Assembly (NCBI GenBank): GCA_029260215.1
Contig: JAJDDQ010000032.1
Location: 1-64,000, forward strand
Reading direction: 5' to 3'
Length of the DNA: 64,000 nt
Source of the DNA: Phycisphaerae bacterium
Lineage (GTDB): Bacteria; Planctomycetota; Phycisphaerae; UBA1845
Shown in pieces: positions 56,596-64,000 of the stretch. The translations under genes were made by a program, and so were the position numbers. Every line of letters starts with the position of its first letter. The first letter of the stretch is position 1. The notes below the pieces were generated by a model that was not told the DNA's origin, searched no databases, and saw only the letters and a list, made by a program, of their open reading frames with translations.

Positions 56596-56871
56596 ATGAC
56601 CGAGATGGAGACTACATCACCACCAACAACGTATCTCCCCGATGGATCCGGTGGTTGTCGACCCGCGCCGTTGGTTTTGACGGAGTCGGAACTGATCACG
56701 ATGCTCCGTCTGGACGAACCTGGAGGGCCGGTGAAACCCGCCGAAACCATCCGCCGTTATCGCGACAAGGGCCTCCTACGGGGCTGCAAGGTAGGTCGGG
56801 TTATCGTTTACCCGCTCGACGAGATACGGCGGTTCCTCCAGGTGAAGGTTGCATCTGACAACCGTAATTGA
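56596..56871 (+). CDS. Helix-turn-helix protein, excisionase-like
   Basis: A 91-residue protein. A Pro-rich N-terminal tail is followed by a MerR/Xis-type DNA-binding domain: LTESELITMLRLDEPGGPVK, then PAETIRRYRDKGLLRGCKVG and YPLDEIRRFLQ. The RDKGLLRGCKVGRVIVYP segment is the wing. It lies 180 bases before the integrase, which is the usual place for a recombination directionality factor. Confidence 0.78.
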   Translation: MTEMETTSPPTTYLPDGSGGCRPAPLVLTESELITMLRLDEPGGPVKPAETIRRYRDKGLLRGCKVGRVIVYPLDEIRRFLQVKVASDNRN

Positions 56872-56959
56872 GAAAGAGCTTGCCATGCACAGGCCACGCT
56901 CGTTATCGTCGCGGTGCTTAGAAACAGGAGCGCATCGAATGATCGTACTCCGAGAAACA

Positions 56960-57029
56960 CCACAACCGAGACGCCGTTACCCGTGAGGGCCGGAGTGCCA
57001 TCCTGTGCGCTAAGCCGTCTCGGTTGTGG
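56960..57029. promoter_or_regulatory. 14-bp perfect inverted repeat before the integrase gene
   Basis: CCACAACCGAGACG (56960-56973) and CGTCTCGGTTGTGG (57016-57029) flank a 42-base loop. The right arm ends 21 bases before the integrase ATG and just before its GGAGG. It could be an operator, a folded leader or an accessory recombination site. Confidence 0.6.
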
Positions 57030-57050
57030 CTTTCATTGGAGGTTTTTTCA

Positions 57051-58343
57051 ATGAGACCTAGGAACGCAAGTGTGGTGAAAGACCCGCGCAACCCGACTCG
57101 ACCGTGGGTGGTGCGCTGGTCTGAGTCAACAGAGGACGGCATGCGGAGGCGTAAGAGAAAGGCGTTTCCCAAACAGCGTGAGGCGGACCGTTACGCCAGC
57201 CGCAAGACACGGGAGCTGCGCGGGGAAGTTGTGCCCATCGATGAACCAACGCCCGAGCCGGTGGGTGGGCTAGGTGACACGCCGCTGGGGGTGTTCGTCG
57301 ATCTCTATCAGGATCGCCGCAAGATGGACGGCATTCGTGCGGCGACTATCAATATCTATCGCGACAACCTGGGTCGGCTGGTCAAGTGGTTTGGTGAGGG
57401 TCGCAGTATCGGGACGATCACAACTGATGAGGTCTCGTCGTTTCTGTCTGAGCAACGTATCTCGTTGAATACCAGGAAAGACCAGCCGCTGTCCAAGTCG
57501 TCGCGTAACGGAATCGTGCGTGATCTCGGAACAATGTTTTCGCACGCAAAAGACTGGGGCTACATAGCATCGTCGCCGATGTCGGGTATCCGCATGCTCA
57601 GGGTCAACGAGGACGACCGGCGCGGATGGCACTACTTTAGCCCGACCGGGTTGAATGCGATCATCGATGAAGCGCTGACGAGCCGTGAGAAGGCTGTGTA
57701 CGCTATTTTGTATGGCACTGGGCTCCGTTTCGGTGAGGCATTCTCGCGCCACCCGGATGATGTTGATCTTGAAACTCAGTATGTGCATGTGAGGCCACGT
57801 GAGGCGACCGACGATACGCCACCGTTTCGGGTTAAGGACCATGAACGGCGATCGATTCCTATACCGGCATTCGCGGTGGAGATGGTGGCAAAGCTGAAGG
57901 CGACGCTGCCGAAGGGTCACCCGTACCTGTTCATCACGCCTGAGCGATGCGAACACATCCGGGAATTGTGGCACAAGGTGTCAAAACAGGGTGGCGAGTG
58001 GCAAAACCGGATGATGGTGAACAACACCGTCCGCGATCTGAAACGATACGTGGCAAGAGCCGGAATCACCCTCAACGGTCCTGTGACCGTGCACGCACTG
58101 CGCAAGAGCTACGGCAGAAACGGTGCGCGATGCCTGTCTCCGGATGTGCTGAAGGCCTACATGGGACACTCGGACGTAGCCACGACGTTGACGTATTACT
58201 CTAAGCGTGACGCTGACGATGATGTCCGTGCACGGTGGGCTTTGGACGCCATGATGATCGGCGAATCGATGCCAGGTTTGAAGCTAAGTGACGTGCAAAG
58301 TGACGTACGGACCGAAAACGACCAAAGCCGGAAGGCCAGTTAG
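57051..58343 (+). CDS. Tyrosine recombinase, element integrase
   Basis: A 430-residue phage-type integrase. The N-terminal AP2-like arm-binding domain is at about 1-75 and the SAM-like core-binding domain at about 85-180 (IRAATINIYRDNLGRLVKWF). The catalytic domain has Arg in LYGTGLRFGEA, HALRKSYG (H-x2-R), GHSDVATTLTYYSKRD (H and nucleophile Tyr). GGAGG lies eight bases before ATG 57051. The gene ends 48 bases from the tRNA-Ala it uses. Its last codons overlap the right tandem AAGTGACGT motifs. Confidence 0.93.
   Translation: MRPRNASVVKDPRNPTRPWVVRWSESTEDGMRRRKRKAFPKQREADRYASRKTRELRGEVVPIDEPTPEPVGGLGDTPLGVFVDLYQDRRKMDGIRAATINIYRDNLGRLVKWFGEGRSIGTITTDEVSSFLSEQRISLNTRKDQPLSKSSRNGIVRDLGTMFSHAKDWGYIASSPMSGIRMLRVNEDDRRGWHYFSPTGLNAIIDEALTSREKAVYAILYGTGLRFGEAFSRHPDDVDLETQYVHVRPREATDDTPPFRVKDHERRSIPIPAFAVEMVAKLKATLPKGHPYLFITPERCEHIRELWHKVSKQGGEWQNRMMVNNTVRDLKRYVARAGITLNGPVTVHALRKSYGRNGARCLSPDVLKAYMGHSDVATTLTYYSKRDADDDVRARWALDAMMIGESMPGLKLSDVQSDVRTENDQSRKAS
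58286..58306 (+). promoter_or_regulatory. Candidate integrase arm-type sites, right
   Basis: CTAAGTGACGT and CAAAGTGACGT with the same 12-bp period and same orientation as the pair at 35491-35511, lying inside the 3' end of the integrase gene and 85 bases from the attachment site. Confidence 0.5.
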
Positions 58344-58390
58344 GCTGACCATGCCGACGCAAACCATGCCACCTCAAAGGGTTATGTGAC

Positions 58391-58434
58391 TGGAGCCGTG
58401 GGGACTCGAACCCCAGACCTCCTGCATGCCATGC
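58391..58434. other. Right attachment site
   Basis: The 44-base direct repeat of 35327-35370 with two differences, at the two paired T-stem positions. It forms the 3' half of the functional tRNA-Ala. Confidence 0.85.
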
Positions 58435-58463
58435 AGGCGTTCTCCCAACTGAACTACGGCCCC
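58391..58463 (-). tRNA. tRNA-Ala(GGC), integration target
   Basis: A 73-base cloverleaf. The acceptor stem is GGGGCCG with CGGCTCC plus discriminator A, the anticodon stem CCTGC/GCAGG encloses ATGGCAT (anticodon GGC), and the T stem is TGGGG/CCCCA. Its 3' half (58391-58434) is the right attachment site of the element. Confidence 0.96.
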
Positions 58464-58772
58464 GGGAGATTGGCTGGCTTATCCATGGCCGCTTGCAGCG
58501 GGCCTGAACCAACCGGGGCGGCATTGTAGGTTGGACCGGCAAGACAGGCAACGCCTCCAGTGCAATCAGCGACAGATTCCTCCGAACGGTCGGGGCTCAG
58601 CCCCGCATTGATCGACACGGGGCGACCCGGCGCCCTGCGTTCCGAACGACCCGCGAGCGAACCCGGAATCAAACTCGCTCTGCACAAAACCCTTCCGTGT
58701 GATTCACTGCCCTTGGGAGACATCCTATTTCGACGCCTTGGTTCCCCCGGCTTCCTGGCCAATAATGTCTGC
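58464..58772. other. Upstream region of the SGNH gene and tRNA-Ala
   Basis: About 310 bases. The SGNH frame is open here from 58560, but the sequence has no domain character. Promoters for the tRNA and the hydrolase are expected. Confidence 0.35.
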
Positions 58773-59753
58773 GTGAGCCTTGAGCATGGAAAAAAGTCCT
58801 GGCGGTTCCGGTTGGTCGCGGCTGGAGCGGGCCTGTTGTCCGGCGTGTTGCTTCTGGAAGCAGCGTTCCGATGCGTTTCGCCGCCCGACCCGCCGATTCC
58901 GACCGATTCGCGTGAGAACTCAGCCCTCGTGAACAACACACGCAACCGGCTTAACCTGCGCGAGTCTTGGGATAGCCCGCCCGGCGACGAATACACGATT
59001 CGCATTCTCTTTTTGGGCGACTCTTTTACCTATGGCGCAAGCGTCGAACCGGACGAATGCTTCGTACACCTCGTCGAGCAGCGGCTCAACAAAGATCAGG
59101 AGGATCGCTGCGTCACCATCAACGCCGGCGCGCCCGGAACAGCCACCGAAGCACAGGCCCAAATTTACCATCGTCTTCGCGAGGAAATTCGCCCGGACAT
59201 CGTCGTACACGTGCTCTATTGCAACGACTGGGGCCACGATCTCTACGACGACTTGAAAATCATTCATCGCCTGCAAAACCGGCGAACGATGGCCGCCGAT
59301 TACTCGCACGCATGGCGATTCGTCGAATCACGCATTCGCTACCTTCTCGTGAAACAGCGAACGATCGACTATTTTCAGGGTGGCAACTCACCATTCAAAC
59401 GCCTACAGGCGTGGCAAAGCGTGTTAGGGCACTTGGAACGCCTCAAGGCCGATGTGGAAGGGGATGGCGCGGTCTATGCGGTCGTCATGTTCCCGTGGTT
59501 ATGGGGGCTGGACGCTTACCCGCTGAAGGCGATGCACGACAAGATGGCCCGGCACGCCGCTGCGATGAATGTACCCTTTCTCGACTTGTTGGACGCCTTT
59601 CGTGACCGCGACGCAACCGCATTGCGCATCAGCGCTACGGACGAACACCCCAACCCCGCTGGCCACCGCATCGCAGCCGACGCAATCGCACGATTCGTGG
59701 AGCGCGAAGTCCTGCCGCACGTTCAAAAAACGCGAGAACCGTCAGACGATTGA
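58773..59753 (+). CDS. SGNH-family hydrolase with N-terminal membrane anchor
   Basis: A 326-residue hydrolase. After a basic start comes a membrane segment (LVAAGAGLLSGVLLLEAAFR). The SGNH domain has block I FLGDSFTYGASV (Ser nucleophile), the oxyanion Gly in INAGAPGTATEAQ, Asn in YCNDWGHDL (block III) and DEHPNPAGH (block V Asp and His). Such enzymes are esterases or O-acetyltransferase-related hydrolases acting on envelope sugars. The GTG at 58773 is chosen because the membrane anchor begins soon after it; the frame extends to 58560. Confidence 0.82.
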   Translation: MSLEHGKKSWRFRLVAAGAGLLSGVLLLEAAFRCVSPPDPPIPTDSRENSALVNNTRNRLNLRESWDSPPGDEYTIRILFLGDSFTYGASVEPDECFVHLVEQRLNKDQEDRCVTINAGAPGTATEAQAQIYHRLREEIRPDIVVHVLYCNDWGHDLYDDLKIIHRLQNRRTMAADYSHAWRFVESRIRYLLVKQRTIDYFQGGNSPFKRLQAWQSVLGHLERLKADVEGDGAVYAVVMFPWLWGLDAYPLKAMHDKMARHAAAMNVPFLDLLDAFRDRDATALRISATDEHPNPAGHRIAADAIARFVEREVLPHVQKTREPSDD

Positions 59754-59766
59754 TCCTGATGTTCGA

Positions 59767-60225
59767 TCAAAACTGGCTGATTACTCGAATACGCGCGTCG
59801 AAATTCGTGATGCTGCCCGAATATGTAATGCGGAGCGTGTCCCCGCACCTGAAATCCTCCTCATCGACAAACAGCGCCGAATCGTCATCGGGTGAGATGC
59901 CGATCCCCGTTATCAGTTCCGCGTCGCTGGCTTGGACGGCTTTGAAATCGTCGCAATCGTAGACCCGCGTGACCGTTTCGCCCGGTACGAGATCGCCGAA
60001 ATTCTGCTCGTTACCGTCGAGCGTTAGAACAAAATCGGTCAGACCCTCAATTATCACGTCGCTCAGGTCGCTGACAAAAACGGCTGGATCGACCGGCAAG
60101 TCGGTTTCGTTGACGAGTTCGAGCGTGATCGTCGAAGGACCAATCGACAACTGCCCTAAAATGCCCCTCAAATTGTCACACCCCGCACTCCCGATCGCCA
60201 AAAACACCACGATAATGTGCTTCAC
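59767..60225 (-). CDS. Small lipoprotein of unknown function
   Basis: A 152-residue exported lipoprotein. KHIIVVFLAIGSAGC ends in a good lipobox (IGSAGC). The mature part is beta-rich and acidic (ITLELVNETDLPVDPAVFVS, VYDCDDF) with two further Cys that could pair. AAGGAGGT precedes the GTG start at 60225. It is divergent from the GYF-AIM24 gene. Family not recognised. Confidence 0.78.
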   Translation of the reverse strand: MKHIIVVFLAIGSAGCDNLRGILGQLSIGPSTITLELVNETDLPVDPAVFVSDLSDVIIEGLTDFVLTLDGNEQNFGDLVPGETVTRVYDCDDFKAVQASDAELITGIGISPDDDSALFVDEEDFRCGDTLRITYSGSITNFDARIRVISQF

Positions 60226-60346
60226 CGTAAACCTCCTTGTTTGACCAGCCATTCGATCCCCGAATCCCAAGCTGCTACACTATGCTCGGTGACGACAAGA
60301 GTCTTGGCAACCACAGGCCGCCGATCGGCGATGGAGGACACGAAAA

Positions 60347-61336
60347 ATGGCACAGGACGCAGGATGGTATTTCGTTCGAAACGGTCAGACGGTCGGCCCG
60401 ATCGGCTGGGAAGAATTCATCAAATCGCTACCGGATGCCGGCGGGCCGAACACCCTGGTCTACGGCCCCGGCATAAGCGATTGGACCGAGGCTCGACACG
60501 TGGCCTCGATTGCGCAGGCGCTTTCCGGTCGCTCAGCCCCACCTCAACCGCCGAAGCAGCGCGTCGCCGACGAAATTGACTACGAGATTTTCGGCGACGA
60601 CATGCAGTACGTTGAAGTCACACTGGACCCCGACGAGGTCGTCATCGCCGAGGCCGGTGCGATGATGTACATGACCGACGGCATCCGCATGCAAACAATT
60701 TTCGGCGACGCCTCGCGCGAAACCGGATTTATGGACAAACTTTTTTCGGCTGGCAAGCGTATGATTACGGGGGAATCGCTTTTCCTCACCACCTTCGGCG
60801 CGGTCAGCACCCAGCGCGAGCGCGTCGCCTTCGCCGCGCCGTACCCCGGTAGCATCGTGCCCATGCACATCGACGAACTCGGTGGCGAGATTCATTGTCA
60901 AAAATCCGCGTTCCTGTGTGCGGCCCGAGGCACCGAGGTCGGAATCGCTTTTCAGAAACGCATCGGGACAGCTCTTTTCGGCGGCGAGGGGTTCATCATG
61001 CAGCGTATCCGCGGCGACGGGATCGCCTTTGTGCATGCCGGTGGAACCGTCTGCCGCAAGGAACTCGCTGCCGGTGAAACCTTGCGCATTGACACTGGCT
61101 GCCTCGTCGCCCTTCAGCCCACAGTGGATTACAACATCGAACGGGCCGGCGGCATCAAAACGATGATGTTCGGCGGCGAAGGCCTGTTCCTCGCGACACT
61201 GCGAGGCCCGGGTTGCGTTTGGCTTCAGTCGCTCCCGTTTTCGCGACTGGCTGGTCGACTTGCGGGCACGTTCGCGCGGGGCAAGGGCGAAGGGTCCGTC
61301 CTCGGAAGCGTGGCCAACATGTTCGAATCCAAATAG
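60347..61336 (+). CDS. GYF_2-AIM24 (TIGR00266) fusion protein
   Basis: A 329-residue protein. Residues about 5-60 are a GYF_2 domain ([18 protein letters not shown]), a proline-rich-peptide or adaptor module common in planctomycetes. After a Pro-rich linker, residues about 75-310 are an AIM24/TIGR00266 domain ([52 protein letters not shown]). The AIM24 family forms beta-sandwich assemblies of unclear biochemical function. It probably acts in the cytoplasm at a membrane interface. Confidence 0.9.
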   Translation: MAQDAGWYFVRNGQTVGPIGWEEFIKSLPDAGGPNTLVYGPGISDWTEARHVASIAQALSGRSAPPQPPKQRVADEIDYEIFGDDMQYVEVTLDPDEVVIAEAGAMMYMTDGIRMQTIFGDASRETGFMDKLFSAGKRMITGESLFLTTFGAVSTQRERVAFAAPYPGSIVPMHIDELGGEIHCQKSAFLCAARGTEVGIAFQKRIGTALFGGEGFIMQRIRGDGIAFVHAGGTVCRKELAAGETLRIDTGCLVALQPTVDYNIERAGGIKTMMFGGEGLFLATLRGPGCVWLQSLPFSRLAGRLAGTFARGKGEGSVLGSVANMFESK

Positions 61337-61413
61337 GGCGACACGCTGGGCACAATGTTGTCCGGCAAGCACGTGGAATCACGTCCCGGATTCCGACGGA
61401 CGCGAGGTTTTCA

Positions 61414-62568
61414 ATGAACCGCATACCGACCATCATAGGCCTATGCTTCTGCCTCCCGCTCGTCGTGTCGGCCGGCGAACGGTCAAACGAGGCTCAAGCC
61501 GCCCACCGCATTGTCGCGTTCGAATCGACCGACGCGCTCCCCGCCGACATCGCATCCATGTTCCGGTTGCGATCCGAAGAATTCGCCCACTTCGCGACCG
61601 AACCAGGCCACGATTGGACCAGGGACGCGAAGATGCGCAAACGCGTCCGATGGCATGACATCCAGATCGATATCGAATCCGAAAACCAGTCGACGGCTGC
61701 ACGAATCGAAGCAGCGCTGCGTTTTCCAAGAGACAAGCGACTCGCCGGAATCCTGTACCGAAAGCACGCCCTTCACACCGGCGGGACGCTGCCGTGGGCC
61801 GTCGAGGCATGCTTCGATCAACTCGTCAAAGCCTTCCGTTCAGGCTCCGAGACGGACATCATCAAATCGGCAGGCCACCTCGCTCATTTCGCCACCGATG
61901 CTGCCTTACCCCTTCGTACAACAACAGGCGCGACCGGAAAATCAAACGGCAACGCAGTGTTCTCGATCTCTCGCGGCCCTCACGGTCCCAGCTCGCTGGC
62001 CACCGTACGCGCACGGTTCGAAGTCGGCTTGATCGCGACCCGTTCGACCGAGTACGCCCAGGCTGTTCATGTGGAGGTATCCGACTACGAACCCGTAACC
62101 GACGCTGCCGCGGTCGCATTCGCCGTCGTACTCGATTCACTCAAATCAGCGGAGCCCATTCTTGAAGCTGACCGTGAAACCTTGCTCGAATTGGAAATCA
62201 CCAATCGCCGCGAGATGAAACAACGACAGGCTGAATATGTTGATGCGGTGCACGCCCGCTGCGGACCGCTCGTGGTTGAGCGGTTGACGATGGCGTCGAG
62301 GCTGACTGCCGACCTGATCGGGGGTGCGTGGGAGGCAGCGGGCTTGCCCACGGTCGCAGGCATCCGCGCCCGAACGACGGAGCCTTCCGCCGCCAAACGT
62401 ACCGCGGGCGGCAGATTCGTCGGAAGCAGGAGATCGGTGGTTTTCCACGTGCCCAGTTGTCGATTCGCAAAACAGATCAGCGACGACAATCTCATGTACT
62501 TCGAATCCGCCGTCACCGCCCGCCGTGAGGGGCGCCGGGCTTGCCGCTTATGCGACCCCCAGCCCTGA
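61414..62568 (+). CDS. Exported protein with phospholipase C/P1-nuclease-like region and Ada-like metal site
   Basis: A 384-residue protein. Its signal peptide (MNRIPTIIGLCFCLPLVVSA) is followed by a helical domain with HLAHFATDAALPLRTT. That resembles the central motif of zinc-dependent phospholipase C/S1-P1 nucleases, though not all zinc ligands are visible. The last 50 residues (VGSRRSVVFHVPSCRFAKQI, then ACRLCDP) resemble an Ada-type metal-binding domain with H-x4-C and C-x2-C. GAGG precedes ATG 61414. The long upstream frame overlaps the AIM24 gene and is not used. Confidence 0.75.
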   Translation: MNRIPTIIGLCFCLPLVVSAGERSNEAQAAHRIVAFESTDALPADIASMFRLRSEEFAHFATEPGHDWTRDAKMRKRVRWHDIQIDIESENQSTAARIEAALRFPRDKRLAGILYRKHALHTGGTLPWAVEACFDQLVKAFRSGSETDIIKSAGHLAHFATDAALPLRTTTGATGKSNGNAVFSISRGPHGPSSLATVRARFEVGLIATRSTEYAQAVHVEVSDYEPVTDAAAVAFAVVLDSLKSAEPILEADRETLLELEITNRREMKQRQAEYVDAVHARCGPLVVERLTMASRLTADLIGGAWEAAGLPTVAGIRARTTEPSAAKRTAGGRFVGSRRSVVFHVPSCRFAKQISDDNLMYFESAVTARREGRRACRLCDPQP

Positions 62569-62586
62569 TGCACCCGTAACGAAAAA

Positions 62587-62624
62587 GGTGGAAGATGCCC
62601 CCGTGGCGACGGGCATCTTCCACC
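62587..62624. terminator. Bidirectional intrinsic terminator
   Basis: A perfect 14-bp stem (GGTGGAAGATGCCC with GGGCATCTTCCACC) around a ten-base loop. On the minus strand it is followed by TTTTTC, serving the histone-like gene; on the plus strand by TGATTTTC, serving the exported-protein gene. Confidence 0.85.
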
Positions 62625-62729
62625 TGATTTTCATTCGCCTTACAACAAGGCGATTGGCTGCGTGCGCCATGCTCGGCCGCCGTGGCGTGGGTCGAGCGAA
62701 TCGGCACGCGACCACCTGAAACGCGTGAA

Positions 62730-62861
62730 CTACTTCTTGCGCTTCTTGGCAGTCTTCTTCTTGGCAGTTTTCTTCTTTGCCGTTTTCTTCACAGCCTTCT
62801 TGGCTGTCTTCTTAGCTGCCTTCTTGGCAGTCTTCTTGGCGGCCTTACGCTTTTTAGCCAT
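62730..62861 (-). CDS. Histone H1-like lysine-rich nucleoid protein, 43 residues
   Basis: The minus-strand frame starts ATG at 62861 (MAKKRKAAKKTAKKAAKKTA) and ends TAKKRKK, stop at 62730. It is built almost only of Ala-Lys-Lys-Thr/Ala repeats, with over half of residues lysine. This composition matches C-terminal histone H1-like and AlgP/Hc1-type DNA-binding proteins that condense bacterial DNA. An excellent AAGGAGGTGA lies just before the ATG, and a strong terminator follows the stop, so a real, well-expressed gene is likely. It is made only of the basic tail, without a globular domain. Confidence 0.85.
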   Translation of the reverse strand: MAKKRKAAKKTAKKAAKKTAKKAVKKTAKKKTAKKKTAKKRKK

Positions 62862-63651
62862 AGGTCACCTCCTTTCATTAAAAAAATGGTACACGTCGTT
62901 TTAGGGCTGTCAAAAACTTTTTGTGCAGCACGACCATCTTTGGCGCACACATTATGGTGTTCCGCCGACGTGAGACACAACGCGCGAAGCCACCCACGCG
63001 ACCCCAAAACGATCGCCGTGCTAACCAGTGCCATTCTATGGCACTCACGAACAATCATGAACAACAACATACCTTTACGTGCCCGGCGACAAACAACCCG
63101 CGGCGTAATGGTTCACCAGCAATGTTCTCAAGCTGTCGCACGAATCGCTCTCGTAACGCGACCAGATTTGCACAACGCGCAGTTTATTCGGAAAAAACGG
63201 GAGGTTTTGTTGTACACGAGAAGATGTGACACAACGTGATGCGCGTTACGGTCGCCGGCTTGATCGCCAACCAGTATTGCGCGCTTGCTGCTCCGCCAGC
63301 AAGAACTCAACCACCGAAGCACACTAAAACGTGTTGACCATCTCTCCCAATAGGAACATGTCGTCTCACGAAGGAAACACACCTGCGCCGCAACCCAAGC
63401 GCAGCGATTGGTGCGGGACGATCGAATTCGCCCCCTCAAAAAAATTTTTGGATTTCGGCAAAAAGAGATTGACGCAACGTCGCGCGCAACACGTTTTGCA
63501 CGATTTCGCGCGCATGCCGTCGTTCGGTTCACGCGAATCCGAACGATCAAACGAAGTCATTTTGGGGTTGTGTCATGCACATACACGCGCGCAAACAGGT
63601 TTTCGATGGTTGCGCTCGTTGCGCCAACGAACATGCTCGGACACACGCAAA
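62862..63651. other. Long noncoding region upstream of the histone-like gene
   Basis: About 790 bases with no convincing gene on either strand. It has AT-rich parts near 62.88 kb and an A/T run at 63437-63450, and repeated CACACG/GCGCGC-rich words. It should hold the histone-like gene promoter. Confidence 0.45.
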
Positions 63652-63681
63652 GAGGCCCGCGACATCATCGTCGCGGGCCTC
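63652..63681 (-). terminator. Intrinsic terminator of the right-edge gene
   Basis: A perfect 12-bp stem (GAGGCCCGCGAC with GTCGCGGGCCTC) around six bases, 30 bases downstream of the minus-strand stop, followed by TTTGCG. Confidence 0.75.
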
Positions 63682-63711
63682 TCGAATGGTTCGTTGAAAG
63701 CAGTCGATCGC

Positions 63712-64000
63712 TTACGGCTGATCGTTATTCATCGTCTCTCCGTCCCACGCGCGTGTCGACGGCGACACACCGTTGATGAGCTGGCGAAAGCGAAGAAGAT
63801 CGAACGGCGAAATCGATCCGTTGCGGTCCATATCGGCGAAATCGACGATCGCACCCTGATCCGGTGTGACCAGTCCGTTCACGTACTGACGGAACACAAG
63901 CAGGTCGAAGGGGGCAACCGTGCCGGTTTGATCCACATCCGCCGGCAGGAAGCCGATGTCGATGCGATCATCCTCGTCCACGCCCGGGCCCTGATTACCC
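63712..64000 (-). CDS. EF-hand-tailed secreted protein, C-terminus only
   Basis: The frame is open to the window edge; about 96 C-terminal residues are visible. It reads GPGVDEDDRIDIGFLPADVD, then an EF-hand-like pair: QTGTVAPFDLLVFRQYVNG and RNGSISPFDLLRFRQLING. It ends AWDGETMNNDQP. It is clearly homologous to the tail of the beta-propeller protein at 49.9-52.0 kb inside the element. The N-terminal part lies to the right of the window. Confidence 0.85.
   Translation of the reverse strand, partial: GNQGPGVDEDDRIDIGFLPADVDQTGTVAPFDLLVFRQYVNGLVTPDQGAIVDFADMDRNGSISPFDLLRFRQLINGVSPSTRAWDGETMNNDQP

Noticed and set aside
63128-63550. Minus-strand frame of 140 codons in the noncoding block
   Set aside because: Very rich in Arg, Cys and Trp, with no ribosome site and no similarity to any family I know.

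Overview
The window reads as chromosomal DNA of a Planctomycetota bacterium, probably close to Phycisphaerae. This is inferred from family content, not from a database search. The clues are several secreted proteins with EF-hand (dockerin-like) tails, Asn-Gly linker repeats, a polymorphic-repeat beta-helix protein, a prepilin with the planctomycete H-x9-DG motif, an NPCBM sugar-binding module and many NtrC-type regulators. Base composition is GC-rich and long open frames lie antisense to most genes.

Positions 1-35,300 look like host backbone. They hold the end of an IS5-type transposase; a sigma-70 factor behind rpsA; a large secreted beta-helix protein; an OmpR-type regulator and kinase; a coupled pair whose second member carries a HEPN RNase motif; a B12-binding radical SAM enzyme; tRNA-Ser and tRNA-Arg; a double-ACT protein; an IS66 transposase remnant; and a spondin-domain protein. 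A minus-strand block from 16.4 to 25.3 kb encodes an ABC exporter, a DPM1-like glycosyltransferase, a lipoprotein with Asn-Gly linkers, a GT-C-like membrane protein with an NPCBM domain and a flippase-like protein. From 25.5 to 35.3 kb come two histidine kinases and two sigma-54 activators, interleaved with secreted EF-hand proteins and a prepilin.

Positions 35,327-58,434 form an integrated element of about 23 kb. Its right end is an intact tRNA-Ala(GGC) next to a tyrosine integrase. Its left end is a displaced 3' half of the same tRNA. A 12-bp-spaced pair of AAGTGACGT motifs lies inside each end. Cargo: a PEGA protein, a serine recombinase, a clamp-loader-like AAA+ protein coupled to an ArdC-type antirestriction protein, a membrane protein, a type I restriction-modification operon with an unknown gene and a PIN nuclease inserted between hsdS and hsdM, a secreted beta-propeller-like protein, and a replication cassette (helix-turn-helix proteins, P4-type primase-helicase, small coupled frames).

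After the element come an SGNH hydrolase, a small lipoprotein, a GYF-AIM24 protein, an exported protein with an Ada-like metal site, a 43-residue lysine-rich histone H1-like gene, a noncoding stretch of about 790 bases, and the C-terminus of another EF-hand-tailed secreted protein running off the right edge.
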